From Halobacteriales archaeon (GTDB taxonomy: Archaea > Halobacteriota > Halobacteria > Halobacteriales > SKSH01), in assembly GCA_007118075.1 (NCBI GenBank), contig SKSH01000146.1:1-13783 (forward strand): a stretch of DNA of 13,783 nucleotides, read 5' to 3'. The notes beneath the pieces are model-generated. The model saw nothing but the letters and a program-made list of their open reading frames with translations. It did no database searches and was not told the origin of the DNA. The translations under genes were made by a program, and so were the position numbers. This document shows, piece after piece, positions 1 through 8,841 of the stretch (the stretch's first letter is position 1; the number at the start of each line of letters is the position of its first letter).

Positions 1-300
1 GATGCGCTTGATGGGTCTACTCGCGATGCACTCGATGAACTGGTATCGATCTCCGAGGCGACAATTGCCCCCACCGATGAACCTACCGACGGCGCACTCG
101 ACCTACGTGGGATGCCATTCGACCTCGCCTGCCAACAGGCCGAACTAGAGATCGCTGACGCCCCAACGTCCCCACCGGCACTACTCGTCGATGACGAACG
201 GATACAGCGTCATCTGTCAACCACATTTGGTGATGGGGTGGTCGAGGTGGTCGACACTGACGTGGGACCCCTCCTAAGGCCAGTCGCGCACGCAAGCTAA
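1..300 (+). CDS. 3' end of an unrecognised gene (faintly TusA-like tail)
   Basis: An open frame runs from the first base of the window to a TAA at 298-300, so this is the C-terminal 99 residues of a gene that starts upstream. The internal ATG at 112 is probably not the start, because the same frame is open and acidic before it. I do not recognise the protein with confidence. The last 65 residues begin LDLRGMPFDLACQQAE and continue with PALLVDDERIQRHL. This distantly recalls the TusA sulfur-carrier fold, in which an LDxRGxxCPxP strand-helix start is followed by a strand and a DDP-like turn. The CysPro pair that carries sulfur in TusA is absent here (PFDL instead), so any relation would be to a degenerate copy. 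The gene lies upstream of the Mo-enzyme cluster on the same strand, separated by a 236-base spacer with its own promoter. Confidence 0.6.
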   Translation, partial: DALDGSTRDALDELVSISEATIAPTDEPTDGALDLRGMPFDLACQQAELEIADAPTSPPALLVDDERIQRHLSTTFGDGVVEVVDTDVGPLLRPVAHAS

Positions 301-317
301 GCGGGTGGAGTTTCCGC

Positions 318-446
318 ACATGTTCGTTCGGATCTGCCGGTCGATTCCGACTCAATCACGGCTTATAAGTCGTGAGGGCCGTACATGTTCGCCACCCATT
401 CTCACCGGGTTGGAATCTGCTGCGCCTCTTTTTCCCTAACATGTTC
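318..446. repeat. Three copies of ACATGTTC in the spacer before the Mo-enzyme cluster
   Basis: The 8-mer ACATGTTC occurs at 318-325, 383-390 and 439-446, all on the plus strand, 65 and 56 bases apart. Its core ACATGT is a perfect palindrome, so each copy also reads on the other strand. The first copy lies upstream of the TATA box at 362-369. The second covers the expected transcription start, and the third lies in the predicted leader. Three exact copies in a 236-base spacer are far more than chance predicts for an 8-mer. One further copy occurs inside coding sequence near 4217. Inference: binding sites for a regulator of the operon, or a leader RNA element. Confidence 0.45.
362..369 (+). promoter_or_regulatory. 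TATA box of the Mo-enzyme operon
   Basis: CTTATAAG stands in an otherwise GC-rich spacer and fits an archaeal TATA box. With the usual 26-27 base spacing, transcription would start near 390-394, giving a leader of about 145 bases before the ATG at 537. The long leader and the flanking ACATGTTC copies suggest regulated expression. No start-site data are available. Confidence 0.45.
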
Positions 447-523
447 AGCCCTCCTTCGTGATGTGGAACCACGACCACCGACCGGTGCAGTTGCCAATGC
501 GACGATGCTGTCGGCAGCGACTT

Positions 524-531
524 GGAGGTGA
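524..531 (+). promoter_or_regulatory. Shine-Dalgarno site that fixes the start of the catalytic subunit
   Basis: GGAGGTGA lies five bases before the ATG at 537 and matches the anti-SD of archaeal 16S rRNA. The in-frame TTG at 522 overlaps this site and would put part of it inside the coding sequence. The ATG at 537 is therefore the better start, and it also places the Tat signal at the very N-terminus. Confidence 0.75.
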
Positions 532-536
532 CGACG

Positions 537-3500
537 ATGGCTGAGGAAGGTGTTAGCGACACCAAGTTATCTCGGCGGGCTGTTCTCGGGACAACTGCCG
601 CGGTGACCGGAGGGCTCGCCGCGGGTGTCTTTGGCTGGCGACGCCTCGCTGATGAACGAGATCCGCACCGATTGCCACCCCAGGACGTCCGACCGCCTCG
701 CGACTGGGACAATGAATATCGAGATATCTGGGATCCCGACGAACAGTACATGCTGACGTGCACGCCGAACGATACGCACAACTGCTACCTCGAGGCGAGC
801 GTCAAGAACGGTGTCATCACCCGTCTCGGTCCATCGATGAACTACGGGAAGGCAACGGATATCTACGGTAACGAAGCGACCGAGCGATGGGATCCACGCG
901 TTTGTCAGAAGGGTCTCGCGATGATCGAGCGATTCTACGGCGAACAACGAGTCAAGGCACCGATGGTTCGCGAGGGATTCCTCGAGTGGGTCGAGGATGG
1001 CTTCCCACGGGATGACGACGGGTCCATGCCCGAGGAGTACGCTCGCCGCGGTGAGGACGGCTGGGTGGAGGTCAGCTTCGATCAGGCATACGACCTCGCC
1101 GCTGAAACCATCCTCGAGATCGCCGAGCAGTATTCCGGTGATGACGGGATGGCTGCCCTCGAGGCGCAGGGCTACGATGAGGCACTCATCGAGGAGACCG
1201 GCGGAGCCGGTGTACAGTCGATGAAGTTCAGAGGCGGTATGCCCCTTTTGGGGATGATCCGTCTGTTCGGCATGTACCGCTTCACCAATCAGATGGCGCT
1301 CGTCGATCACCACATCCGTGATGTCGATGAGGACGATGCCATCGGGTCAGTCGGCCTTGATAACTACTCATGGCACACCGACCTGCCACCAGGGCATACG
1401 ATGGTCACCGGTCAACAGACCATCGACTTCGACCTGGCGAACGTGGAGTATGCTGATCACGTCGTCATCGCCGGGATGAACTGGCTGTGTACGAAGATGG
1501 CAGATTCCCACTGGCTCACCGAGGCACGCCTGAAGGGAACCACGGTAACCGGTGTCTTCACCGACTATAACGCCACCGCGACGAAGTGTGATGATCTCAT
1601 CATCGTCAGGCCAGGCACCGACTCTGCGCTCTTTCTCGGTGCGGCGAGTGTCATCGTCGACGAGGGGCTGTACGACGAGGAGTTCGTTCGCCGCAACACC
1701 GATCTACCGATGCTCGTCAGGATGGACACAGGCGAACTGCTCAGAGCCCACGAGGTGATCGATGATTGGGACGCACCCGAACTTGAGAAGACGAGGGTCG
1801 TCGAGCCAGAGGATCGACCCCTCTCTTCGGCAACAGATGTCTGGGAGGTCGTGATCGATGAATCGATGCGCGATGAGTGGGGCGACTTTGTCGTCTACGA
1901 TCGCGATGATGACGAGTTCGTAGGCGTCACTCGCGATGAGGTCGGGGACGACTTCGACATCGATGCAGCGCTCGAGGGTACCTTCACCGTCGAGACAGTC
2001 GGTGGTGATGCAGTCGAGGTGCGCCCGGTGTTCGATCTCATCAAACAGCACCTACTCGACACATGGACACCGGATGCGGCTGCGACGGTCACCGGGACCG
2101 ACCCGCAGGCCGTCATCGATTTGGCCCACGACATGGCCGACAACGATGGGAAGACATTGCTCATCACCGGGATGGGCCCAAATCACTACAACAACCAGGA
2201 CCAGAAGGATCGAACCGCCTTCTTGCTCTGTTCACTCACCCGGAACATCGGGCGCCACGGAGGCAACATCGGGTCGTACGCCGGCAACTATCGTGGTGCC
2301 TACTTCAACGGCAATACACAGTGGACATCCGAGTCACCATTCGATATCGAACTCGATCCGGACGAACCGGCACGGGAGGACTCACGCTACACGATGCAGT
2401 CGGCCCATTGGTACGCCCACGGTGATCGCCCGCTCAAGATCGAGGGCGAATATTACATGGGTGACTCGCAGATGCCCACGCCGACGAAGTTTCTGTGGAC
2501 CGCGGGATCGAACTCCATCCTTGGCAATGCCAAGGGCTCGTTCGACATCATCGAGAACCTGCTTCGAACCGGCAAGATCGAGGCATTGTTCACCAACGAG
2601 TGGTGGTGGACGAAGACGTGTGAGTATTCAGACATCGTCTTCCCGTGCGATTCTTGGGCAGAACACCACCTACACGACATCACCGCGAGTGTGACGAACC
2701 CATTCGTCATGGCGATGCCGCTGACGAAGATCGGCCGCATCTACAACACCGCTAACGACGCGCAGATCTATCAGGGGGTCTCAAGCAAGCTCGCTAAGAA
2801 ACTTGGCGACAAGCGCTTCGATCGCTACTGGACCTTCATCGACGAAGGCAATCACCGGGCCAAACCGTATCTTCAACGGGTCATCGATCACTCGAACACG
2901 GTGAAGGGCTACGACATCGAGGAGCTCATCGAGGATGCCGAAGCGGGCATTCCCGCCCTCATTATGACGCGCACGTACCCGAAGTTTATCGGGAGCCGAC
3001 AATCACAGGAGAGCCACCCCTGGTACACGAAGACCGGACGGCTCGAGTTCTATCGCGAGGAACCTGAGTTCGCCGAGGCGGGTGAGCACATCCCGCTACA
3101 TCGAGAGCCCGTCGACGGGACGCCATATGAACCCAGCGCGATCGTCGATGCCGCCGGTCATCCGTTGATCGATCCAGAGACGCCTGAGGACCGAGGCTGG
3201 GATCTGGACATGCGTGACGCCGATACCAGACAGATCCGCAACGTGGTCATGTCGCCGGATGAACTCATCGAGACCGAACATCCGCTTCGTGAGCTGGAGG
3301 ACGGGTATGACTACATCTACATGACGCCGAAGTACCGTCACGGCGCACATACGTTCGCCAACTCACTCCCCAACGTGGCCGTCTGGTGGGGGCCATTCGG
3401 CGACATGAAGCGTGAGGACAAGCGCAAGCCCTACGTCGGCGAGGGCTACATCGAGATGAACCCAGAGGATGCCCGCGCTGAAGGGCTCGCCGATGGGGAT

Positions 3501-4031
3501 TACGTCTACGTCGATGCAGACCCGGAAGATCGTCCGTTCCGGGGATGGCAGGATGACCCTGAGGACTACCATGTCGCGCGTGCGATGATGCGGGTTCGAT
3601 TCCAGCCAGCGATGCCACGAGGAGTGACCCGGAGTTGGTTCAACCTCAACGAGGCATCACACGGTACCGTCGAGGCACACGAGGAACGTGAGGACGGCCT
3701 CGCCCGTAACGAGGACACCAACTATCAGTCACTGTACCGCTATGGTGGCCACCAGAGTGCAACCAGGTCGTGGTTCCGACGGACACTGTTGACTGATACG
3801 CTTGCACGGAAGGAATACGGAGGTCAGAACGTCGGCGAGGGATTCGCGCCTGACATCCACTGTGCCAACGGGGCTCCCAAGGAATCGTTCGTGAGGATCG
3901 AACATGCCGAGGATGCCGGAGAGGATGGCGAGGGCGACTGGCGCCCAGCCGAACTCGGCCTACGACCCGGTACCGAGGACGACCGGATGAATCGCTACCT
4001 CAGTGGCGAGTATGCAGAGGAGGCTGACTGA
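537..4031 (+). CDS. Tat-exported molybdopterin oxidoreductase, NXR/NarG-like catalytic subunit (type II DMSO reductase family)
   Basis: This is a 1164-residue catalytic subunit binding Mo- (or W-) bis-pyranopterin guanine dinucleotide and one Fe-S cluster. Residues 1-40 are a Tat signal (SRRAVLG at 12-18, then a hydrophobic stretch), so the enzyme is expected outside the membrane. The Fe-S site is C75-x3-D79-x3-C83 plus C123 (WDPRVCQKG). D282 in SWHTDLPPG matches the Asp that ligates Mo in NarG (SWYADLPP), which places the protein in the type II family. The strings CTPNDTHNC, VTGQQTIDFDL, RHGGNIGSYAGNYRG and NEWWWTKT resemble nitrite oxidoreductase NxrA more than membrane NarG, and the length is also close to NxrA. 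From about residue 927 (YMTPKYRHGAHTFANSLPNV) the dinucleotide-binding domain follows. It is first in the operon, 17 bases before its partner subunit. The family assignment is firm. The substrate (nitrate, nitrite, chlorate, selenate or other) cannot be read from the sequence. Confidence 0.92.
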   Translation: MAEEGVSDTKLSRRAVLGTTAAVTGGLAAGVFGWRRLADERDPHRLPPQDVRPPRDWDNEYRDIWDPDEQYMLTCTPNDTHNCYLEASVKNGVITRLGPSMNYGKATDIYGNEATERWDPRVCQKGLAMIERFYGEQRVKAPMVREGFLEWVEDGFPRDDDGSMPEEYARRGEDGWVEVSFDQAYDLAAETILEIAEQYSGDDGMAALEAQGYDEALIEETGGAGVQSMKFRGGMPLLGMIRLFGMYRFTNQMALVDHHIRDVDEDDAIGSVGLDNYSWHTDLPPGHTMVTGQQTIDFDLANVEYADHVVIAGMNWLCTKMADSHWLTEARLKGTTVTGVFTDYNATATKCDDLIIVRPGTDSALFLGAASVIVDEGLYDEEFVRRNTDLPMLVRMDTGELLRAHEVIDDWDAPELEKTRVVEPEDRPLSSATDVWEVVIDESMRDEWGDFVVYDRDDDEFVGVTRDEVGDDFDIDAALEGTFTVETVGGDAVEVRPVFDLIKQHLLDTWTPDAAATVTGTDPQAVIDLAHDMADNDGKTLLITGMGPNHYNNQDQKDRTAFLLCSLTRNIGRHGGNIGSYAGNYRGAYFNGNTQWTSESPFDIELDPDEPAREDSRYTMQSAHWYAHGDRPLKIEGEYYMGDSQMPTPTKFLWTAGSNSILGNAKGSFDIIENLLRTGKIEALFTNEWWWTKTCEYSDIVFPCDSWAEHHLHDITASVTNPFVMAMPLTKIGRIYNTANDAQIYQGVSSKLAKKLGDKRFDRYWTFIDEGNHRAKPYLQRVIDHSNTVKGYDIEELIEDAEAGIPALIMTRTYPKFIGSRQSQESHPWYTKTGRLEFYREEPEFAEAGEHIPLHREPVDGTPYEPSAIVDAAGHPLIDPETPEDRGWDLDMRDADTRQIRNVVMSPDELIETEHPLRELEDGYDYIYMTPKYRHGAHTFANSLPNVAVWWGPFGDMKREDKRKPYVGEGYIEMNPEDARAEGLADGDYVYVDADPEDRPFRGWQDDPEDYHVARAMMRVRFQPAMPRGVTRSWFNLNEASHGTVEAHEEREDGLARNEDTNYQSLYRYGGHQSATRSWFRRTLLTDTLARKEYGGQNVGEGFAPDIHCANGAPKESFVRIEHAEDAGEDGEGDWRPAELGLRPGTEDDRMNRYLSGEYAEEAD

Positions 4032-4033
4032 TC

Positions 4034-4043
4034 GGAGGTGATC
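4034..4043 (+). promoter_or_regulatory. Perfect Shine-Dalgarno site of the iron-sulfur subunit gene
   Basis: GGAGGTGATC is fully complementary to the conserved GATCACCTCC end of 16S rRNA and stands five bases before the ATG at 4049. Equivalent sites precede the other cluster genes: GAGGTGATC at 5229-5237, GGAGGT at 5996-6001, GGAGGTGAT at 7286-7294 and GGAGGTGGA at 8592-8600. There is no such site before the internal ATG at 4520, which matters for the interrupted subunit. Confidence 0.75.
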
Positions 4044-4048
4044 ATGAT

Positions 4049-5230
<1,182 letters not shown>

Positions 5231-5240
5231 GGTGATCGAG

Positions 5241-6011
5241 ATGGACGACATCACCACAGACGGACTCAGAGCACAGGCGTACACTGGTCTCGCCCTCGCA
5301 TTCGACCGACCGGACGACGAGCTATTCGAGGTGCTTGAATGCGGTGAACTCGCTGGGGTGCTACAGAGCATTGGTGACACCATCGGAGCAGACGATCTCG
5401 TCGCCACAGGGACCGCTCTCGAGGATATGGAGATCGATCCAGTCACCCTCAGAAAGACCTACGCCAGGGTGTTCGGTCTCGAGGCTGACTCCGGGATCCC
5501 ACTCTATGAGGTCGGGTATGCACCAGGTTCTCTCTTGACGAATACCGACATCATGGCCGATATAGCTGGGTTCTATCGAGCCTTCGGCTTGTCCACACAA
5601 GCGGAGTCCCGCGATCGCGTCGATGCACTCTCGACACAGCTTGAGTACTTGGGCTTTCTCGCCCTTCGCCGGGCACAGTACCTCGAGGCCGCAGATGAGG
5701 AGAGTGTCGAGATCGTTACCGATGCGACGGCAACCTTCCTCGAAGACCATCTCGGACGCTGGGTGGCCCGTCTCGTCTTGGACATCCTCGACGTGGTCGA
5801 AGAACCGACATACCGTACCCTTGCGGATGCATTGGGTGCCCTCGTCGAGGCTGACCTGGCGAGGTACTCGGTCGAACCTGCGGTGTACCAGGAGGTTCCC
5901 ACTGCGCCACTCGCATCCGTTGCTGGGTTCGACCCGGAGGCCGGGCGGATGGACCTCGGCTGCGGCGCGAACGTTCCACCTACGAACCGGACCATGGAGG
6001 TAGACCAATGA
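5241..6011 (+). CDS. TorD/DmsD/NarJ-family molybdoenzyme chaperone
   Basis: This 256-residue, mostly helical, acidic protein belongs to the cytoplasmic chaperone family that binds the Tat signal of a Mo enzyme and holds it until cofactor insertion is finished. Family marks are YARVFG (74-79), PLYEVGYAPG (87-96), MADIAGFYRAFGL (105-117), a helix with LSTQLEYLGFLALRRAQYLE (130-149) and FLEDHLGRW (167-174). The start is the ATG at 5241 behind GAGGTGATC (5229-5237). The frame is open for several hundred bases upstream, but that stretch overlaps the iron-sulfur subunit in another frame and is a shadow. It starts 10 bases after the iron-sulfur subunit gene and overlaps the next gene by ATGA (6008-6011). 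Its clients are probably the catalytic subunit and perhaps the second Tat protein of the operon. It has no cofactor-binding cysteine pattern. Confidence 0.85.
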   Translation: MDDITTDGLRAQAYTGLALAFDRPDDELFEVLECGELAGVLQSIGDTIGADDLVATGTALEDMEIDPVTLRKTYARVFGLEADSGIPLYEVGYAPGSLLTNTDIMADIAGFYRAFGLSTQAESRDRVDALSTQLEYLGFLALRRAQYLEAADEESVEIVTDATATFLEDHLGRWVARLVLDILDVVEEPTYRTLADALGALVEADLARYSVEPAVYQEVPTAPLASVAGFDPEAGRMDLGCGANVPPTNRTMEVDQ

Positions 6012-7303
6012 GTGATCGAAAACCAGGAGTTCCAGTCTCACCGTATGACGAGGACGAGCTGCGCGAACTGCTCGAGGAGACCGACTACGATACCGAGCTC
6101 GGGATGGAGCTTGCCCGCGATGCCCAACGACTCGTTGCCGGTGAGCTCTCCGAAGAGGTGTTCCACGACAGGTACCACGAGGCCATCGTCGATGAGTTCG
6201 GCGTCGATGAGCGACCGCTTGAGACCATCGCTGCGGCGTTCGAAGCGGAACACACCGACCCAACGGGCTTCTTCGAACGGCTCGAGTCCGGTGAGCACTC
6301 TCGCCGTGACGTGATGAAAGTCGGCGGGGCAGCCGCAGGAGCCCTCGCGATCGGTGCCTGGGGAACCGCCGAGCAAGCCAGACAGGACGGTCAATCGATG
6401 GCCAGCGGTGACAACCCCAACCAAGATGGAACTCGGTGGGGGATGGTCATCGATCTGGATCGCTGTGATGGCTGTCTTGGCTGTGTCAAGGCATGTCGTG
6501 AGGAGAACCATTGGGAACGCGGGGCCAACTGGATGTATGTCATGCGCTATGAGGACGACTCTCGCTCCTCCGGCGAGGACTACCTCGTGCGTCCGTGCAT
6601 GCACTGTTCGAACGCTCCGTGTGAGAAGGTCTGTCCGGTGACCGCCCGTCATACCCGTGACGACGGCCTCGTGCTCACTGACTACGACATCTGTATCGGC
6701 TGTCGGTACTGTCAGGTCGCCTGTCCATACGGGGTCAACTACTTCCAGTGGGGCGAACCAGCGGTTCCCCAAGAGGAGCTCGATCCGAACCACACGCATG
6801 ATGGCCGCGACCGCTGGGTCGATAGCCGACCGCCGAAGGGAACGATGGGCAAGTGCACGATGTGCCCCACCCGTCAGGATGGTCTCCTCGGCGAGGACAA
6901 GGTCGGCACCGTCGCCTGTATGGATATGTGCGACGAGATGGGCATGCGCGCCATCCACTTCGGAGATCTCAACGATCCAGATAGCCGGCCGAACCGGTAT
7001 CTCCGCCAGCGACGCGAGCAAGAGACCGGTCGCCGGCCAGGACATGACACGACCGCAGACGACTTCATGCAGACCTCGACGAAGGAGCAGGACATCTCGA
7101 CGTTCCGTCTGCTCGAGCACATGGGGACCGAACCGAACGTCATCTACGTCGGTAACCAACCCGGCCCGAACGCAGAACAGGTCGACGGCCCGGTCTCCTA
7201 TGAGGCACAGGGATCGGTCGACCGACGCAAGGACGTGCTCGACGATGGGGCCGACGCCGATCAGCGTCCATGGGTCTACGCCGAGGGAGGTGATGACGAA
7301 TGA
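6008..7303 (+). CDS. Ferredoxin-like four-cluster subunit with an internal Tat motif (TtrB/DsrO/ActB type)
   Basis: This 431-residue protein carries four [4Fe-4S] sites, judged from 16 cysteines: C153/C156/C159/C163, C197/C200/C205/C209, C229/C232/C235/C239, then C283/C286 with C304/C308. This is the pattern of electron-transfer subunits that dock on NrfD-type membrane proteins. The Tat motif SRRDVMK sits at residues 98-104, followed by an Ala/Gly-rich stretch (106-119), after an acidic 97-residue N-terminal region. That region (roughly 14-93) is predicted helical and would stay in the cytoplasm until export. A later start would lose the Tat motif, and GGAGGT at 5996-6001 supports the ATG at 6008. 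It overlaps both neighbours by ATGA. The likely role is to carry electrons between the NxrAB-like pair and the quinone subunit encoded next. The C-terminal 110 residues hold no motif I know. Confidence 0.88.
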   Translation: MSDRKPGVPVSPYDEDELRELLEETDYDTELGMELARDAQRLVAGELSEEVFHDRYHEAIVDEFGVDERPLETIAAAFEAEHTDPTGFFERLESGEHSRRDVMKVGGAAAGALAIGAWGTAEQARQDGQSMASGDNPNQDGTRWGMVIDLDRCDGCLGCVKACREENHWERGANWMYVMRYEDDSRSSGEDYLVRPCMHCSNAPCEKVCPVTARHTRDDGLVLTDYDICIGCRYCQVACPYGVNYFQWGEPAVPQEELDPNHTHDGRDRWVDSRPPKGTMGKCTMCPTRQDGLLGEDKVGTVACMDMCDEMGMRAIHFGDLNDPDSRPNRYLRQRREQETGRRPGHDTTADDFMQTSTKEQDISTFRLLEHMGTEPNVIYVGNQPGPNAEQVDGPVSYEAQGSVDRRKDVLDDGADADQRPWVYAEGGDDE

Positions 7304-8607
7304 GCACTGAGGTCAGTCGAGCTGATCTGCTCCGACCGTTGCACACCACCACGAAGCAGTACTGGTTGCTCTTCGTTGCGGCGCTGGTCGTCACCCTGGT
7401 ATTCGTCTACGCGTACTCGCTGCAACTTCGCCACGGCTTGATCGTGACGGGGCTGGCAGATTGGGGATCCGGCGGTGGTGTCACCTGGGGCATCTACGTC
7501 GGTGGCTTCGTCTGGTGGGTCGGCATCGCACACGGGGGGATCATCCTCTCTGCCGCGGTGCGGCTGTTCAAGATGGAGCGCTACACACCGGTGGCGCGTC
7601 TGGCAGAGCTACTCACCATCGGCGCACTCAGCATGGCCGGGCTGTTCATCGTCATCCACCTCGGCCGGCCCGATCGCGTCGTCACGAGCATCATCGCCGC
7701 CTATCCGGAGACCGTGCATACCTCTCCATTGGTATGGGACGTCACCGTCATCACGCTGTACTTCGTGTTGACCGGGACCTATCTCCTGTTGACATTACGG
7801 CACGATATCCATCAGCTGCGAGGGCAGCTCCCTGACCGCCTCGATCCGGTCTACACGCTGTTGACGGTGGGCTACACCGAATCCGAGGACCGCGTCAGCC
7901 AGCGGCTGGTGTGGTGGCTCGCCCTTGGCATCATCATCCTCGCGCCATTGTTGCTCCACGGCGGGGTCATCCCGTGGCTCTTCGCCCTCCTGCCATCGAT
8001 GCCCGGGTGGTACGGTGCGGTGCAGGGGCCGCAGTTCCTCACGATCGCTCTGACCTCCGCAATCGGATCGGTGTTGGTGCTCGCACTGGCATTCCGCAAG
8101 GCGTACGGATGGGAGCACATCATCACTGATGATGTCTTCCGCGGTCTCGGCCTCTGGCTCGGCCTCTTCGCGATGTTGTTCCTCTGGCTCCAGCTCCAGC
8201 AGGTCATCACCGGCGTCTTCGCCGCTCCGATCGACGTCGATCAGGCGACGGCCGCCAAACTCAACGACCCAATCTACTGGGTGGCCATCTTCGGGGTCAT
8301 CCTCGCACTGGCCTACCTCGCGGCACAGGCACTCCAGCCACACGTGTTCAGCCTCTATGGGACCGTCGCCGCTGGGATACTCGTTGTGACCGCGACACTC
8401 ATCGAGAAGACGTTCTTCGTCGTCGAGGGGCTCATGTACCCCTCGTTCGGCCTCTACGCGTCGGTGCCAGGAGAGTACACGCCGAGTTGGGTCGAGCTCT
8501 CTGCAGTCGCCGGCTCACTTGCCATGGTGGTCATCTTCTTCCTCATCGTCGCAAAGGTGATCCCCGTCGTTGAACTGCATGCGATCGAGGGGGAGGTGGA
8601 ATCATGA
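7300..8607 (+). CDS. NrfD/PsrC/ActC-type quinone-interacting membrane subunit
   Basis: This 435-residue integral membrane protein has about ten hydrophobic segments, near 20-40, 61-88, 104-121, 145-165, 203-221, 245-265, 282-305, 325-345, 351-378 and 400-423. Segment 2 (GIYVGGFVWWVGIAHGG, with H78) and segment 3 ending in VIHLGRP (H120) are typical of the NrfD family. In that family the membrane helices exchange electrons with menaquinone and bind no heme. It follows the ferredoxin-like gene with an ATGA overlap behind GGAGGTGAT (7286-7294). This is the usual order for ferredoxin-NrfD pairs such as TtrBC or ActBC. It is the only candidate quinone module in the cluster, since there is no cytochrome b. 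Whether it reduces quinone or oxidises quinol depends on the unknown substrate. Confidence 0.88.
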   Translation: MSTEVSRADLLRPLHTTTKQYWLLFVAALVVTLVFVYAYSLQLRHGLIVTGLADWGSGGGVTWGIYVGGFVWWVGIAHGGIILSAAVRLFKMERYTPVARLAELLTIGALSMAGLFIVIHLGRPDRVVTSIIAAYPETVHTSPLVWDVTVITLYFVLTGTYLLLTLRHDIHQLRGQLPDRLDPVYTLLTVGYTESEDRVSQRLVWWLALGIIILAPLLLHGGVIPWLFALLPSMPGWYGAVQGPQFLTIALTSAIGSVLVLALAFRKAYGWEHIITDDVFRGLGLWLGLFAMLFLWLQLQQVITGVFAAPIDVDQATAAKLNDPIYWVAIFGVILALAYLAAQALQPHVFSLYGTVAAGILVVTATLIEKTFFVVEGLMYPSFGLYASVPGEYTPSWVELSAVAGSLAMVVIFFLIVAKVIPVVELHAIEGEVES

Positions 8608-8825
8608 GCCTCGAACTGCTCCCGCTGAGCATCGAACCGGGGACCTGGCTCATCTTCGGCATCGTCTTCATCCCGGTGTATGCCGTGTTTCTTGGTTGGT
8701 TCCTCGGCAAGCCACGCGATCTGAAGGTGACCGGGATCGGCATCGGTTACTTCGTCGGGTTGACCGTCGCACTCTGGGCGGGCCTGTTCGTCCTCTCGAT
8801 GGCGATCAAGTTCGCGTTCTTCTGA
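8604..8825 (+). CDS. Small two-helix membrane protein of the Mo-enzyme operon
   Basis: This 73-residue protein has two hydrophobic segments, residues 14-35 (WLIFGIVFIPVYAVFLGWFL) and 44-71, joined by a short basic loop (GKPRDLK). It overlaps the NrfD-like gene by ATGA at 8604-8607 and follows GGAGGTGGA at 8592-8600, so the two are translationally coupled. I recognise no family. Its size and place suggest a small accessory subunit that packs against the NrfD-type protein, as small subunits do in other respiratory complexes. This is inferred from context only. It has no cysteine, and no histidine that could be a heme ligand. Confidence 0.75.
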   Translation: MSLELLPLSIEPGTWLIFGIVFIPVYAVFLGWFLGKPRDLKVTGIGIGYFVGLTVALWAGLFVLSMAIKFAFF

Positions 8826-8841
8826 CCCTGAACCCACAATC

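Noticed and set aside
301..317. GCGG...CCGC inverted repeat as a terminator of the upstream gene
   Set aside because: The stem is only four base pairs and no T-run follows.
385..531. 48-codon frame from an ATG in the second ACATGTTC copy, ending in the Shine-Dalgarno site of the catalytic gene
   Set aside because: The start lies only about 19 bases past the TATA box, there is no ribosome site, and the composition (basic, Cys-rich) is unlike the neighbouring proteins.
522..536. TTG at 522 as an earlier start of the catalytic subunit
   Set aside because: It overlaps the Shine-Dalgarno site GGAGGTGA. The ATG at 537 has ideal spacing.
5361..6263. 300-residue minus-strand frame opposite the chaperone gene
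   Set aside because: Its arginine-rich composition is typical of an antisense shadow, and it spans the junction of two real genes.
6038..7159. 373-residue open frame on the minus strand opposite the ferredoxin-like gene
   Set aside because: It is a shadow of the GC-rich coding strand, with no recognisable domain and no promoter or ribosome site.
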